Assembly: GCA_937967325.1 (NCBI GenBank)
Contig: CALBSQ010000378.1
Location: 1-21,779 of the forward strand
Reading direction: 5' to 3'
Source of the DNA: an uncultured Chloroflexota bacterium
GTDB lineage: Bacteria; Chloroflexota; UBA4733
DNA: 21,779 nt
The notes under the pieces were generated by a model. The model was not told where the DNA came from. It searched no databases and was given only the letters and a program-made list of their open reading frames with translations. A program made the position numbers and the translations under genes. Positions 6,539 to 14,289 of this stretch are shown piece after piece (position 1 is the first letter of the stretch; every line of letters begins with the position of its first letter).

Positions 6539-6811
6539 GGCTTTCTGCAGGTCCTCCGCGTTCATCACTGGCGTCATCTCGATGCGCGCGTTCAGCCCGA
6601 AGAAGAAGCGCTCGGCCGTCTCCGCCACCTGGGACGACTCCCGCATGTCGAACACGATCAGCCCGGCCCGCTCGCCGCCCTCCGGGAAGAAGTAGGTCGC
6701 CTCCGGCTTGAGTTCCTCCATGAGCCGCTGGAAGACCTTCCCCACCTTCCCGGTCCGCACGACCTCGTTGCCCGTCTCCACCGGGAACCGGAACTTGACC
6801 ATGACGCGCAT
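6500..6811 (-). CDS. conserved hypothetical protein, DUF3303-like
   Basis: A 103-residue protein (MRVMVKFRFPVETGNEVVRT, then LKPEATYFFPEGGERAGLIVFDM and PVMNAEDLQKAL). The pattern matches a small family of dimeric alpha/beta-barrel-like proteins often annotated DUF3303 or, misleadingly, panthothenate synthetase. Biochemical role unknown. ATG 6811 has GGAGG six bases upstream; the GTG at 6814 is too close to that site. It is the only minus-strand gene among plus-strand genes here and lies in the segment between the two 76-bp repeats, so it probably arrived with the insertion or rearrangement. Confidence 0.8.
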   Translation of the reverse strand: MRVMVKFRFPVETGNEVVRTGKVGKVFQRLMEELKPEATYFFPEGGERAGLIVFDMRESSQVAETAERFFFGLNARIEMTPVMNAEDLQKALAGVEEVVKNYA

Positions 6812-7049
6812 CACACACCTCCGAAGGATGCTCTCTTGGCTGCACCAGCCAGGAACAGTCTACACTCAACGCGTGAGGACGTCCTGTGCGGATGGCCCGG
6901 CTCGCCGTCCTGATTGTTGTGGCGCTGGCGCCTCCAACGCCTCGCCGTATCGATGGCCAACTCTGGGCGGGATACGGCCGCGCTGCCCACCGCGCCGGCC
7001 GTTCGTCACCAGACCCTCGGATGAGCCAAAGTAGTTGACGTTCATCAGC

Positions 7050-7125
7050 CTCAGCACGGTCGCCTTCGGCAAGGAGGTGACGCGGCCATGAGCGAGCGCT
7101 TCGCCAGGCCGCCGCGAGCGCTGCG
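7050..7125 (+). repeat. 76-bp direct repeat, copy 2
   Basis: Second copy of 6222-6297. To its left the body of the upstream gene is missing; to its right gene B is complete. Copy 1 shows the mirror situation. Confidence 0.9.
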
Positions 7126-7348
7126 ACGAGTTGGGGTGAAGCTAGACAACCTGGCCCTGGTCCCCGCCAGCATGCTGGCTTCCAAGGGGGTATGGCAGGG
7201 CCTCGCCAACCGCCTGCCCAGGGGCGGCGTGCTGATTCTGCTGCCTACGAGCCATCGAGCGCCGCGGCGAGCGCTGGAGAAGGTCGCTGCCTTGCTCAGC
7301 GGTAAAGGGCGCCGGGTGACCACGCTCGACGCCATCCGCGTGGCCTGA
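7088..7348 (+). CDS. hypothetical protein (gene B), 86 residues
   Basis: Sequence MSERFARPPRALRRVGVKLD, then LALVPASMLASKGVWQGLAN, LPRGGVLILLPTSHRAPRRA and LEKVAALLSGKGRRVTTLDA. It is basic at the N-terminus, with a probable strand (GVLILLP) followed by a helix. Similar short proteins seem to recur on mobile elements, but no function is known. The Shine-Dalgarno is GGAGG within the remnant of the upstream gene. The start ATG would overlap a TGA of that lost gene, as it does at 6260, so it was once translationally coupled. Its current promoter is unclear. Confidence 0.65.
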   Translation: MSERFARPPRALRRVGVKLDNLALVPASMLASKGVWQGLANRLPRGGVLILLPTSHRAPRRALEKVAALLSGKGRRVTTLDAIRVA

Positions 7349-7567
7349 GCTGGTCAAGCCCCAAACAGCTTGATTTGACAAGCAAATCCTCCCTCGCGGC
7401 TCCGTCAGCATCCCTGCACAGGCGCACCGGCGTGTTTGGCGCAGCGGCGATCTTGCTCTCCCCCCTTCGTTTCCGCCTTGGTGGCGGGCGACATCTCAGC
7501 CTTGCCGTTACTGCCCCACGCGTATTGTCGCAACCACGGTGATGCAACTCTGGCGCCAAAACTCGCC

Positions 7568-7780
7568 TTAGGGCCTGTTCTTTACCGCCCGGATAAATGG
7601 TCGGCCGTCTTCCTCAATCCGATCGAATACCCACCCCTGCCGTTCGAGACCTTGCACAACCGTCAGGACCTCTCCCTCTGCCGGACTATTGGCGGGCGGG
7701 ATTGCAACCTTGCCCTCGAGCTGAAAGATACTTCGGATCATTGCTCTCGAATACTCAGGTGACGGGGATTGCGTGTCCAT
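7568..7780 (-). CDS. small hypothetical protein, 70 residues
   Basis: Reads MDTQSPSPEYSRAMIRSIFQ, LEGKVAIPPANSPAEGEVLT and VVQGLERQGWVFDRIEEDGR, ending FIRAVKNRP. ATG 7780 has GAGAGGAAG upstream; the longer 85-codon frame from 7825 adds an unlikely leader. It looks like a compact alpha/beta protein with no recognised family. It diverges from the operon that starts at 7923, with a 142-bp shared control region between them. Confidence 0.5.
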   Translation of the reverse strand: MDTQSPSPEYSRAMIRSIFQLEGKVAIPPANSPAEGEVLTVVQGLERQGWVFDRIEEDGRPFIRAVKNRP

Positions 7781-7922
7781 GCTCTTCCTCTCTGTCTTGG
7801 TGCCGGTGGTGAGGTTCGGCATCACGGTAGCCGAAGTGTCTCAGCGTACCTGACTGCCATGACGGCCACATCGTATCGTGCCTGACGCTTAAGACCGCCT
7901 CGACGGGCAGGAGGTGCCGAGC

Positions 7923-8270
7923 ATGACGACGTCCGCCGACGGCCAGTGGGTTACCCTGGCGCGGGCGACGGGGCCGTTCCGAATCAGTGATCGCACACTC
8001 CGACGCCAGATCGCGGGCGGACGTCACCTCATCTGGATACCAAGTGATCCCGACACTGCGTCTAGCCATCGTGGCCAGCAAAACGGAGGAGCGGCCGGCA
8101 GGACCGCCAAGACTGCCGAGACGACGGCTATAGTCGTCAATCAGGATGCAGTGACAGCCACCCTCAGGGAATGGTGGTCGCTACTAGGGACGGAGGGCGA
8201 ACGCGCCAGCCAAGCCGAGCAGGCCGCGGCGATGTGGCAGGTGTGGCGTCGAACCCAGGCACGAGCGTAA
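7923..8270 (+). CDS. putative helix-turn-helix DNA-binding protein
   Basis: A 115-residue protein. The N-terminal part (WVTLARATGPFRISDRTLRR, QIAGGRHLIWIPSD) resembles an excisionase/MerR-type HTH: a helix, then S-x-RTLRRQIAxGR as recognition helix, then a short strand. The C-terminal part (VTATLREWWSLLGTEGERAS, QAEQAAAMWQVWRRTQARA) is helical and could dimerise. ATG 7923 is preferred over GTG 7914 because AGGAGG lies 8 bp upstream of it. It is the first gene of a plus-strand operon with the membrane protein 3 bp downstream. It may regulate that operon; this is inferred. Confidence 0.55.
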   Translation: MTTSADGQWVTLARATGPFRISDRTLRRQIAGGRHLIWIPSDPDTASSHRGQQNGGAAGRTAKTAETTAIVVNQDAVTATLREWWSLLGTEGERASQAEQAAAMWQVWRRTQARA

Positions 8271-8273
8271 CCC

Positions 8274-8894
8274 ATGCTGCCACGGGCGCGAAGATGGCTC
8301 CTCGGCGAGCAGCCCCAACCGATACCGCCTGTGCTGCCGACCGCAACTCTGGATCTCGACCCCTTCAAGGCAATCGCCGATCTCGCACAGAAGGAATATG
8401 CCAACGAGAACGACCGGACCAAGGTGCTCGACGGTAAAGCCGGCCCGCTGATCGGTGCGACTGGCGCCGGTATGGCCTTCATCCTGGGGGCCGTCGTAAG
8501 ACCACCGGACACCATCAATCCATCGAACGCGCCGGTGACTATCGCCTACTATGCCTTCGTCGTCGGAGCGCTCACCCTGCTCTTCATCGCCGAGGTGTTC
8601 TTTCTCCAGTCCGTTCGCCTACGGAGCCAGTTTCAGCGGATTGACGTCTCCGCGTGGGTAGACTTCTCCGTCATGCAGCGCCCGAGTTGGAAGATCTACG
8701 CGGATCTCGCCGCGACCTATGAGGCCGCTCTAAGGATCAACACTCGGTTTAATGACGAGAAGGCCAGGCTGCAGGCCTGGGGCTTCCGTTTCCTGCTTGG
8801 GGGTACAATCGTGTTGCTCGGCGTGCCGAGTACGGTTATGTACTCCGTGGCGGCGAGGATGCTCGCGGCGGTCCCTTGCTCCGGCTGGCTCTGA
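8274..8894 (+). CDS. membrane protein with three predicted helices (hypothetical)
   Basis: A 206-residue protein. Helical soluble N-terminus (DPFKAIADLAQKEYANENDR, TKVLDGKAG) followed by hydrophobic segments at about residues 60-78 (LIGATGAGMAFILGAVV), 87-112 (TIAYYAFVVGALTLLFIAEV) and 171-190 (FLLGGTIVLLGVPSTVM). Between the second and third lies a soluble loop of about 60 residues. The layout of a D-x-KAG motif just before the first helix resembles SLATT or Pycsar effector-type membrane proteins, which act in defence by membrane damage. The resemblance is only by pattern and no cyclase gene is nearby. It starts 3 bp after the upstream stop, so it is probably co-translated with the HTH gene. 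Confidence 0.7.
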   Translation: MLPRARRWLLGEQPQPIPPVLPTATLDLDPFKAIADLAQKEYANENDRTKVLDGKAGPLIGATGAGMAFILGAVVRPPDTINPSNAPVTIAYYAFVVGALTLLFIAEVFFLQSVRLRSQFQRIDVSAWVDFSVMQRPSWKIYADLAATYEAALRINTRFNDEKARLQAWGFRFLLGGTIVLLGVPSTVMYSVAARMLAAVPCSGWL

Positions 8895-8912
8895 GAAAGG
8901 ACGGTTCGAACG

Positions 8913-9098
8913 ATGGGCGATAAGGACGTGAACCGACCGGCCCAAGCTGTCCCACCGCCATCCGGCAAGCCGAGCCCGATGCCTCTGGAGTCCGTAACAA
9001 AGGGTGGACCGAAGCCGGATTACAGGGGGATGGTCGAGCCTGATCTCACCACGGTGGCCAAACCCGACACGACCCAGACGCATTCAGGTCGTAAGTAA
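8913..9098 (+). CDS. small Pro/Lys-rich hypothetical protein
   Basis: A 61-residue peptide, MGDKDVNRPAQAVPPPSGKP continuing with PMPLESVTKGGPKPDYRGMV. It is polar, proline-rich and probably disordered. AAAGGA lies about 12 bp upstream of ATG, and the gene follows the membrane-protein stop by 18 bp, so it is probably the third gene of that operon. No domain recognised. Confidence 0.5.
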   Translation: MGDKDVNRPAQAVPPPSGKPSPMPLESVTKGGPKPDYRGMVEPDLTTVAKPDTTQTHSGRK

Positions 9099-9307
9099 CC
9101 ACCACTCCCTGTCCCTGCCTTCCTGGGCCAACCTGGCCCGTTGTGGGGCATTTCGGGACGCCGATTCCACCACACCCTCGTCAGGCCTGAGGTACACATC
9201 GAGGGATGCCGGCTCGCAACGATAGCGAGCGCCGAGCGTGGGAAGCTTAGGATTAGCACCCGGTCTTGGACACCTTGCCGGTGTCGAGTAAAAAGAGGAA
9301 GGATTAG

Positions 9308-9937
9308 GTGGCACGCGCCTGGCCGTTGGTACTCGTGATGCTCCTCACCGATTGCGGCGGGACCGCAACAAGCACGCCGCCTGCTGCGGTCACTGCAGTT
9401 CAAGCGCTCTCCGCGAGCGTGTCGAGTGCCGTGGTTTCTGTCGCCAGTGGACAGGCATCGCAGTTGGCGTCGGTCTTGCCCACAGCGGCGGCCGCCGCTG
9501 TTCCTACAGTTGTGGCGGCGGCTGCGAGCATCGCGGCCTCGGCCTCGGGTCAGGCAAAGACGGCGGCAGGTGCGGCCTTGGTCATTGGCCAGCTGAAGGC
9601 TGCGGGGTTACCCATTGACGCTGTCACGGCGTATTCGGCAGCCGACGACCCGAATCACTTGCTCGGTCGGCCCGGACAGTACATCTCTAAGGCCATGTTC
9701 CACGACAGCCGGCTCGATGTTGGCACGGAAGTCGGCAATGGCGGCAGTGTGGAGACATTCGCCAACGCGGACGACCTCCAGAACCGCGCCAAATACGTCC
9801 AGGCCATCGCCAGGTCGTCGGCGCTCTTCAGCGAATACGACTACTCCGCTGGTCGTACATTGTTGCGGGTATCAAGCAAACTGACCCCCGATCAGGCCGC
9901 TGCGTACGAGAAGGCCTTCCAGGGTGCCGCACAATAG
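9308..9937 (+). CDS. exported Ala-rich protein, possible lipoprotein
   Basis: A 209-residue protein starting at GTG 9308, with AAGAGGAAGGA just upstream. The N-terminus MARAWPLVLVMLLTDCGG looks like a signal peptide. The cysteine is preceded by LTD, a poor lipobox because Asp at -1 is unusual, so lipid anchoring is uncertain. Residues 20-90 form a low-complexity Ala/Ser/Val region (SVSSAVVSVASGQASQLASV). The C-terminal domain (about 95-205) is ordered: YSAADDPNHLLGRPGQYISK, GNGGSVETFANADDLQNRAK and EYDYSAGRTLLRVSSKLTPD. That domain looks conserved among secreted proteins of actinobacteria and related groups, with no known function. Confidence 0.7.
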   Translation: MARAWPLVLVMLLTDCGGTATSTPPAAVTAVQALSASVSSAVVSVASGQASQLASVLPTAAAAAVPTVVAAAASIAASASGQAKTAAGAALVIGQLKAAGLPIDAVTAYSAADDPNHLLGRPGQYISKAMFHDSRLDVGTEVGNGGSVETFANADDLQNRAKYVQAIARSSALFSEYDYSAGRTLLRVSSKLTPDQAAAYEKAFQGAAQ

Positions 9938-10165
9938 GCCCCTCCTGTGCATGGCGCCAATCAGCGTACGTTTTGGTTCCAATGATTGTCGGACGCCTAG
10001 CACAGCGCTACCAGTCAGACTCTTGGCGTCGCGCACACGGCGCGAGGCGGAGCAGCGGCGACCGACGGCTGGGGACCTCGCCGGGGGCGCCCGTCCGGGG
10101 AGGCGCCTCGACCAAGGAGCCACTGGACGGCCGCCCGGAAGTGGCGCGGAGGCGAGGATCGGCGC

Positions 10166-11683
10166 CTAGCCGCTGGCCAGCACCTGGTCGCCGATCTGCT
10201 GGAGCTGGGTCAGCGCCGTGCTCGCGCCGGTCGTGCCGGCGACGAGGCCGCTCCAGATGGGCTTGGACTTGGCGCTGAAGTCGGCGAACTTCACCCACGG
10301 ATACTGGCCGCTCAGGTCGGCCACGGTCTCCAGTCCCGTGAGTTGCGGGTACTGCGCCAGCACCCCCTTCCAGGCGGCGCTCTGGTAGAAGGCTTTCCGT
10401 CCGGCGGCACGCTTCATCACGCCGGCAAAGTAGCGTTCCAGGGTGTCTTCGGCGTTGACAAAGCTCAGCCACGCCCAGGCGGTCTCCTTCTGCCGGCTTT
10501 GCCCATTCATGACCCACTGATTGGTCCAGGTCTGGCTGGCGGGGTGCGGGCCGAGCGGCCCCTGCGGCACCGGCGCATAGGCCCAATGGAGCTTGGGGTT
10601 CTTGTCGAGGATGTAGCCGGCGGTCCAGGAGCCGGACATCACCATCGAGTACCCTTCGTTCTCCAAGGCCGCGTCCTTGGCCTCCGCCGCCAGGTGGTAC
10701 TGGTTCTTCAGGTCGAGGGTGAACTGCAACGCGCCCTGCCCGTGCTGGTCGTCCAGCAGGACATGCTGGTAGTTCTGGTCGAAGAACTGCCCCCCATCGG
10801 CGTAGAGCCAGGGCAAGAAGCTGTCGATGCTGCTATACCCGGTGGGCTGGAAGCCGCCGCGCACCACCTTGCCGCCTTGCGTCTTCACCAGCTTCTGGGC
10901 CGCGTCCAGGAACTGGCTGTAGGTCCACTTCCAGGTGAAGCTGCGCGATGGGTCCAAGCCGACTTCGGTGAAATGATCGGTGTTGTAGGCAATGACGTTC
11001 GTCGCCGGACCGTCATAGGGGATGCCGTAGTGCTTCCCCTGGTAGGTATTGTAGAAGAGCCCCGTGTCGACGAAATTGCTGAGCGCCATGTCCGACGTTG
11101 TCGCGAGGTACGGATCGAGCGGCTCCATCAGGCGCTGGCCCATCAGGTCGTAGATGAACGCGACGGAGACCTGCGAGGTGTCGTGTGGCGTGCCACCGGC
11201 CGTGTTGGTGATCCACTTCTCCTCGACGCTACTCTGACCGGTGAGCGCCCCGAGGAAGGTATAGCTGATCGTCACCTCGGGATGCTTGGCCTCGAACTCG
11301 CGCTTGATCCCGTCGAAGTACGTCTTGAGCACCGGCGTGTTCGGTTGCCACCAGTCGAGATGCTCCAGCGTGATCTTCTGGCCCGGCTTCGCGCCGGCGC
11401 TCGACGTTGCCGCGGCGCTCGTCGCCGCGGCCACCGACGACGTGGACGTAGCCGCCGCGGCCTGGCTCGCGGTCGTGGCCGCCGTGCTGGAGGCCGACGC
11501 GACGGCGCTCGTCACGCTGACGGTGCTGGGGGCCGGCGCGGTCGTGGTCGTTGGGGCCGCGGCCGGCGCGCTCGCGCCGCAGGCCGCCAACAGCGCGGCC
11601 CCGGAGGCCAGACCAAGGACCGTCGTGGCCGACGACAACAGGGAACGACGGCTGACACGCACGCGAACCGGTCGATCTTCCAT
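10166..11683 (-). CDS. ABC transporter sugar-binding lipoprotein
   Basis: A 505-residue extracellular solute-binding protein (family 1, carbohydrate uptake). The leader has a twin-arginine motif SRRSLL (11-16) and lipobox LLAAC with the lipidated Cys at 35. A Ser/Thr/Ala linker of about 60 residues follows. The binding domain starts at KITLEHLDWWQPNTPVLKTY and includes FEAKHPEVTISYTF, YGIPYDGPATNVIAYNTDHF, FTWKWTYSQFLDAAQKLV and YSMVMSGSWTAG, all typical of the family. GGAG lies 8 bp before ATG 11683. No permease or ATPase gene is nearby, so it is an orphan here and would need membrane partners encoded elsewhere. The substrate cannot be told from sequence. Confidence 0.9.
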   Translation of the reverse strand: MEDRPVRVRVSRRSLLSSATTVLGLASGAALLAACGASAPAAAPTTTTAPAPSTVSVTSAVASASSTAATTASQAAAATSTSSVAAATSAAATSSAGAKPGQKITLEHLDWWQPNTPVLKTYFDGIKREFEAKHPEVTISYTFLGALTGQSSVEEKWITNTAGGTPHDTSQVSVAFIYDLMGQRLMEPLDPYLATTSDMALSNFVDTGLFYNTYQGKHYGIPYDGPATNVIAYNTDHFTEVGLDPSRSFTWKWTYSQFLDAAQKLVKTQGGKVVRGGFQPTGYSSIDSFLPWLYADGGQFFDQNYQHVLLDDQHGQGALQFTLDLKNQYHLAAEAKDAALENEGYSMVMSGSWTAGYILDKNPKLHWAYAPVPQGPLGPHPASQTWTNQWVMNGQSRQKETAWAWLSFVNAEDTLERYFAGVMKRAAGRKAFYQSAAWKGVLAQYPQLTGLETVADLSGQYPWVKFADFSAKSKPIWSGLVAGTTGASTALTQLQQIGDQVLASG

Positions 11684-11848
11684 GCTCGTGCTCCTTCCGG
11701 CACTGCAGCGCGACGACGATGCGTCAAGGCCACAGCCGAGCCAGAATTATATGCGGCGCCGGGACATAGTCAAAGGACGACCTCTCCGGGCGTTTGCGCG
11801 GCCCAGCTCCTCCCCGAGCTCACTCCCCTGCTCGCCCGTGGACTGTCG

Positions 11849-12295
11849 GTGGAGACCTTGGCCGAGCTGCTGGCGAGCTGGTACGAGAGTGTGGCGACGC
11901 AACTGGCCAACTTCCCGGCGGACCTGCGCATCGAGCAGTGGCTCTTCGAGCGCTTCCCCGGGCTACGATCGGTCCAGGAGCGCTCCTTGGTCCAGGAAGT
12001 CGGGCGCAGCTACCCCTTGCTCGCGCCGGCCGTGGCAAGATTGACACCGCCGAAGATCTATCGGCCCACGCTGGCGATGAACGCCGCCCAGGCCGTGCAG
12101 GTGAGCCGACTGTGCCGTCGACCGGAGCTGCTCGACCCGTTCGACCGGGCTGGCTTGGCAGACATCGGCGAGCGCCTCAGCCAGCTGGCCTTGGACCCGG
12201 CCGACCAAGGGCATCGCAGCGACATGGCAGCGACCACCGCCTGGGCGAAGGAGCTAGGGCTGGCCGGCTGGTATCAGTGGCTCCCCTCTGCCTAA
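11849..12295 (+). CDS. hypothetical protein, 5' end uncertain
   Basis: This plus frame has protein-like content from about 11800: PELTPLLARGLSVETLAELL, then IEQWLFERFPGLRSVQERSL, PKIYRPTLAMNAAQAVQVSR and AWAKELGLAGWYQWLPSA at the end. It is mostly helical, with no family recognised. No ATG, GTG or TTG with a ribosome site is found where the similarity seems to begin. GTG 11849 and CTG 11828 are the in-frame choices, so the 5' end may be lost or decayed. The frame continues open far upstream, but that part is antisense to the sugar-binding gene and is not real. Confidence 0.5.
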   Translation: METLAELLASWYESVATQLANFPADLRIEQWLFERFPGLRSVQERSLVQEVGRSYPLLAPAVARLTPPKIYRPTLAMNAAQAVQVSRLCRRPELLDPFDRAGLADIGERLSQLALDPADQGHRSDMAATTAWAKELGLAGWYQWLPSA

Positions 12296-12698
12296 AGCCG
12301 GTGGCCCACCGCCGCATCAGGGGGCGCCTGAGAGACGGCCCACCGCCTCTGGTTGGCCCAAAGGGCTCGCTGGTAGCCCCGGTGTCACCGCGTGCATGGT
12401 GGCCAGAGAGCAGGAGCACCTCCAGGGGAGCCACCATTGCTCGTCATCATAGTCGTGCTACCGGCCGCGAGCCGCTGTCGTCGAGCAGCGCAATCGCGTC
12501 GAACACGTCGTCTTCCGCATGCTCCGCGACCGGCCAGAGCGGGTGGCGCGGCCGCCGTGTCGGCCGCTAATGCGACGCTAATGCCCCGCCAACGTCGTTC
12601 TAACAGGCCTTCCGTATCCCATGCATGCGGCGTCGGGGTCGTGGCCGCCACCGCGGGGGCCAGCGGCGTCCGCGAGCGGTGAACGGAGGGAATGACCC
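12296..12698. other. 403-bp intergenic stretch
   Basis: No supported gene. A short plus frame after a stop (about 12458-12570, with VVEQRNRVEHVVFRMLRDRP) looks helical and could be a gene remnant, but it has no start site. No CIRCE-type operator was seen in front of the Hsp20 gene. Confidence 0.4.
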
Positions 12699-13160
12699 AT
12701 GGCCAACGGTACGATGCAGCGCACGGGCCCGGCGCGCCGCCCGGAGGAGGGCTACGTCCCCCTGCACCAGGCGATGCAGCGCCTGTTCCAGGACAGCTTC
12801 CTGCTCCCCTCCTTCTTGGAGGGCACGGCGGGGGCCGCCGGCACGGCGGGGACCAACCTGTGGGAGACCAAGGACGGCTACCTGGTGCAGCTCCTCCTGC
12901 CCGGGATGCGCCCGGAGTCGATCCAGGTCAGCCTGGAGCAGGGCGTCCTCAGCGTCGGCGGGGAGCCGGCCTGGCAGGCGCCGGAGGACGCCAAGCCGAT
13001 CTGGCAATCCTTCGGCGGGCAGACCGGCTACCGCGTCCAGGTCCCCGCCGAGGTCGATTCCGCGGCGGCGGAGGCCGACTACGCCCACGGGGTGCTGACC
13101 ATCCGCCTGCCCAAGGCCCAGCACGCCCGGCCCCAGGCCATCAAGGTCACCGCCAGGTAG
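12699..13160 (+). CDS. hsp20: Hsp20 / alpha-crystallin family small heat-shock protein
   Basis: A 153-residue ATP-independent chaperone that holds unfolding proteins. The N-terminal arm (1-50) has the usual PLHQAMQRLFQDSFLLPSFL. The alpha-crystallin domain runs from about 52 to 150: NLWETKDGYLVQLLLPGMRP, IQVSLEQGVLSVGGEPAW, GYRVQVPAEVDSAAAEADYA and HGVLTIRLPKAQHARPQAIK. The GVL motif at HGVLTIRLPK is diagnostic. The usual C-terminal I-x-I anchor is represented only by AIKVTAR. GGAGGG lies 9 bp before ATG. The PRC-barrel gene follows in the same direction after 122 bp, so both may serve stress tolerance. Confidence 0.9.
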   Translation: MANGTMQRTGPARRPEEGYVPLHQAMQRLFQDSFLLPSFLEGTAGAAGTAGTNLWETKDGYLVQLLLPGMRPESIQVSLEQGVLSVGGEPAWQAPEDAKPIWQSFGGQTGYRVQVPAEVDSAAAEADYAHGVLTIRLPKAQHARPQAIKVTAR

Positions 13161-13282
13161 CGATCGGTCGCGGCGAGCGCTGGCGACACGAGGGGGAGCG
13201 GCTCCCATGGCTCCCATCGGCGGAGCGTCGTGGTGGCGACCGTGGCAACCGAGGGTGACCGGGTGAAGGAGGGACAGACGCG

Positions 13283-13759
13283 ATGCAGCTCAGCGCGCTC
13301 AAGGGGATGCCGGTGGTCAGCCTGGGGGACGGGACCAAGGTGGGCGCGGTGCGGGATGCGCTGGTGGACACGGCGGCGCTGCGCGTCGTGGCTTTGGTGC
13401 TCGAAGGCAGTAGCGGGGCGTCGCGCTTGCCGTTCGCGGCGGTGCGCCGGATCGGCGCCGACGCCGTCATGGTGGAGCGGGTCGAGCTGACGCAGGGCGC
13501 CACCGGGCAGGCGACGACGGAGCAGCTGCGCAGCCTGGAGGAGCTCGGCGGCCTCAAGGTCGTGGACGGCGCGGGGACCTACCTGGGCGACGTGCAGGAT
13601 GTGGACTTCGGCGAGCAGGATGGCCGGGTGCGGGAGCTGGTCGCGCAACGGGGCGGCATCCTGGGGCTGGGCGCGACCGAGGCGCGGCTACCGGTCGCCG
13701 CGATCCGGGGGATCGGGACCCAGCTCGTGACCGTCGACCTGGCGACCACGGCCGGGTAG
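13283..13759 (+). CDS. double PRC-barrel domain protein
   Basis: A 158-residue protein with two PRC-barrel-like halves. The first (about 1-70) has LKGMPVVSLGDGTKVGAVRD, then ALRVVALVLEG and RLPFAAVRRIGADAVMVE. The second (about 85-155) has LGGLKVVDGAGTYLGDVQDV, RVRELVAQRGG and RLPVAAIRGIGTQLVTVDL. PRC-barrels occur in RimM, photosynthetic reaction centres and many small bacterial proteins; this tandem form is usually of unknown role. GGAGGG lies about 9 bp before ATG 13283. Residues between the halves (TQGATGQATTEQLRS) form a linker. Confidence 0.85.
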   Translation: MQLSALKGMPVVSLGDGTKVGAVRDALVDTAALRVVALVLEGSSGASRLPFAAVRRIGADAVMVERVELTQGATGQATTEQLRSLEELGGLKVVDGAGTYLGDVQDVDFGEQDGRVRELVAQRGGILGLGATEARLPVAAIRGIGTQLVTVDLATTAG

Positions 13760-13813
13760 GGACCCGACGCAGCGACCCCGGCTCCCGCGGGCGACGTCGG
13801 TCGTCGGGCGCGC

Positions 13814-14032
13814 CTAGGGGGGCGATTGCTCCTGCTCCAACTCGGCTGCGAGCCGCGCGCATTCCTCATGGATCTTGGCGAACGCAGCGGCCAGCTCGGT
13901 ATCGAGCTCCTGCACGAAGGTGGGGCGGAGCTGGGCGGAATGGTGCAGCATCAGGACCACCCCACCCAGGTGCTCGCGGCAGCCCTGGAGGAGCAGCTCC
14001 AGGTAGGCGCTGCTGCGCCCCAGTGGTTCCAC
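13814..14032 (-). CDS. small helical hypothetical protein, 72 residues
   Basis: Starts at GTG 14032 with GGAAGGAGG directly upstream. Reads MEPLGRSSAYLELLLQGCRE, then HLGGVVLMLHHSAQLRPTFV and QELDTELAAAFAKIHEECAR, ending AELEQEQSPP. Amphipathic helices predominate, and the C-terminal half could form a coiled coil. The minus frame is open much further upstream, but the Shine-Dalgarno and the change in composition fix the start here. It follows the zinc-ribbon gene by 83 bp on the same strand, possibly as one operon. Confidence 0.55.
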   Translation of the reverse strand: MEPLGRSSAYLELLLQGCREHLGGVVLMLHHSAQLRPTFVQELDTELAAAFAKIHEECARLAAELEQEQSPP

Positions 14033-14115
14033 GGCCCTCCTTCCCTTCGTCCCCGGCCGCCGGGGCGTGCCGACCGGTCGCGAGGCGCGGCGGCTCGCGG
14101 CGGGAGCGCTGGCGG

Positions 14116-14289
14116 CTACCGCTTGGCGGAGCGCACCTGCTGCTCCGCTCGCGGGGGCAAGGCGCCCCGGCAAATCGTGCAGACCAGGGCGCTCAGCGGG
14201 TTCTGCTCGCCGCACGTGGGGCAGCGCACCGGCTCGGCTACCGCGGGGGGCGGCGTCCGCTTGCCGCGGAGCTTGTCCCAAAGGCCCAT
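14116..14289 (-). CDS. small zinc-ribbon protein
   Basis: A 57-residue protein, MGLWDKLRGKRTPPPAVAEP followed by RCPTCGEQNPLSALVCTICR and a basic tail. Two CxxC knuckles 12 residues apart (CPTC and CTIC) form a short zinc ribbon. ATG 14289 has GGAGG six bases upstream; the longer frame from 14409 begins in Arg-rich nonsense. The N-terminal GLWDKLRGK helix with a Pro linker is common in small zinc-ribbon proteins of unknown function. Confidence 0.7.
   Translation of the reverse strand: MGLWDKLRGKRTPPPAVAEPVRCPTCGEQNPLSALVCTICRGALPPRAEQQVRSAKR

Noticed and set aside
10343..11770. Long plus-strand open frame leading into the gene at 11849-12295
   Set aside because: It is antisense to the clearly real sugar-binding lipoprotein gene, has no domain pattern, and is open only because of high GC content.
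12392..12682. 96-codon plus-strand open frame before the Hsp20 gene
   Set aside because: No ribosome site, Arg/Ala-rich shadow-like composition and no recognisable domain.
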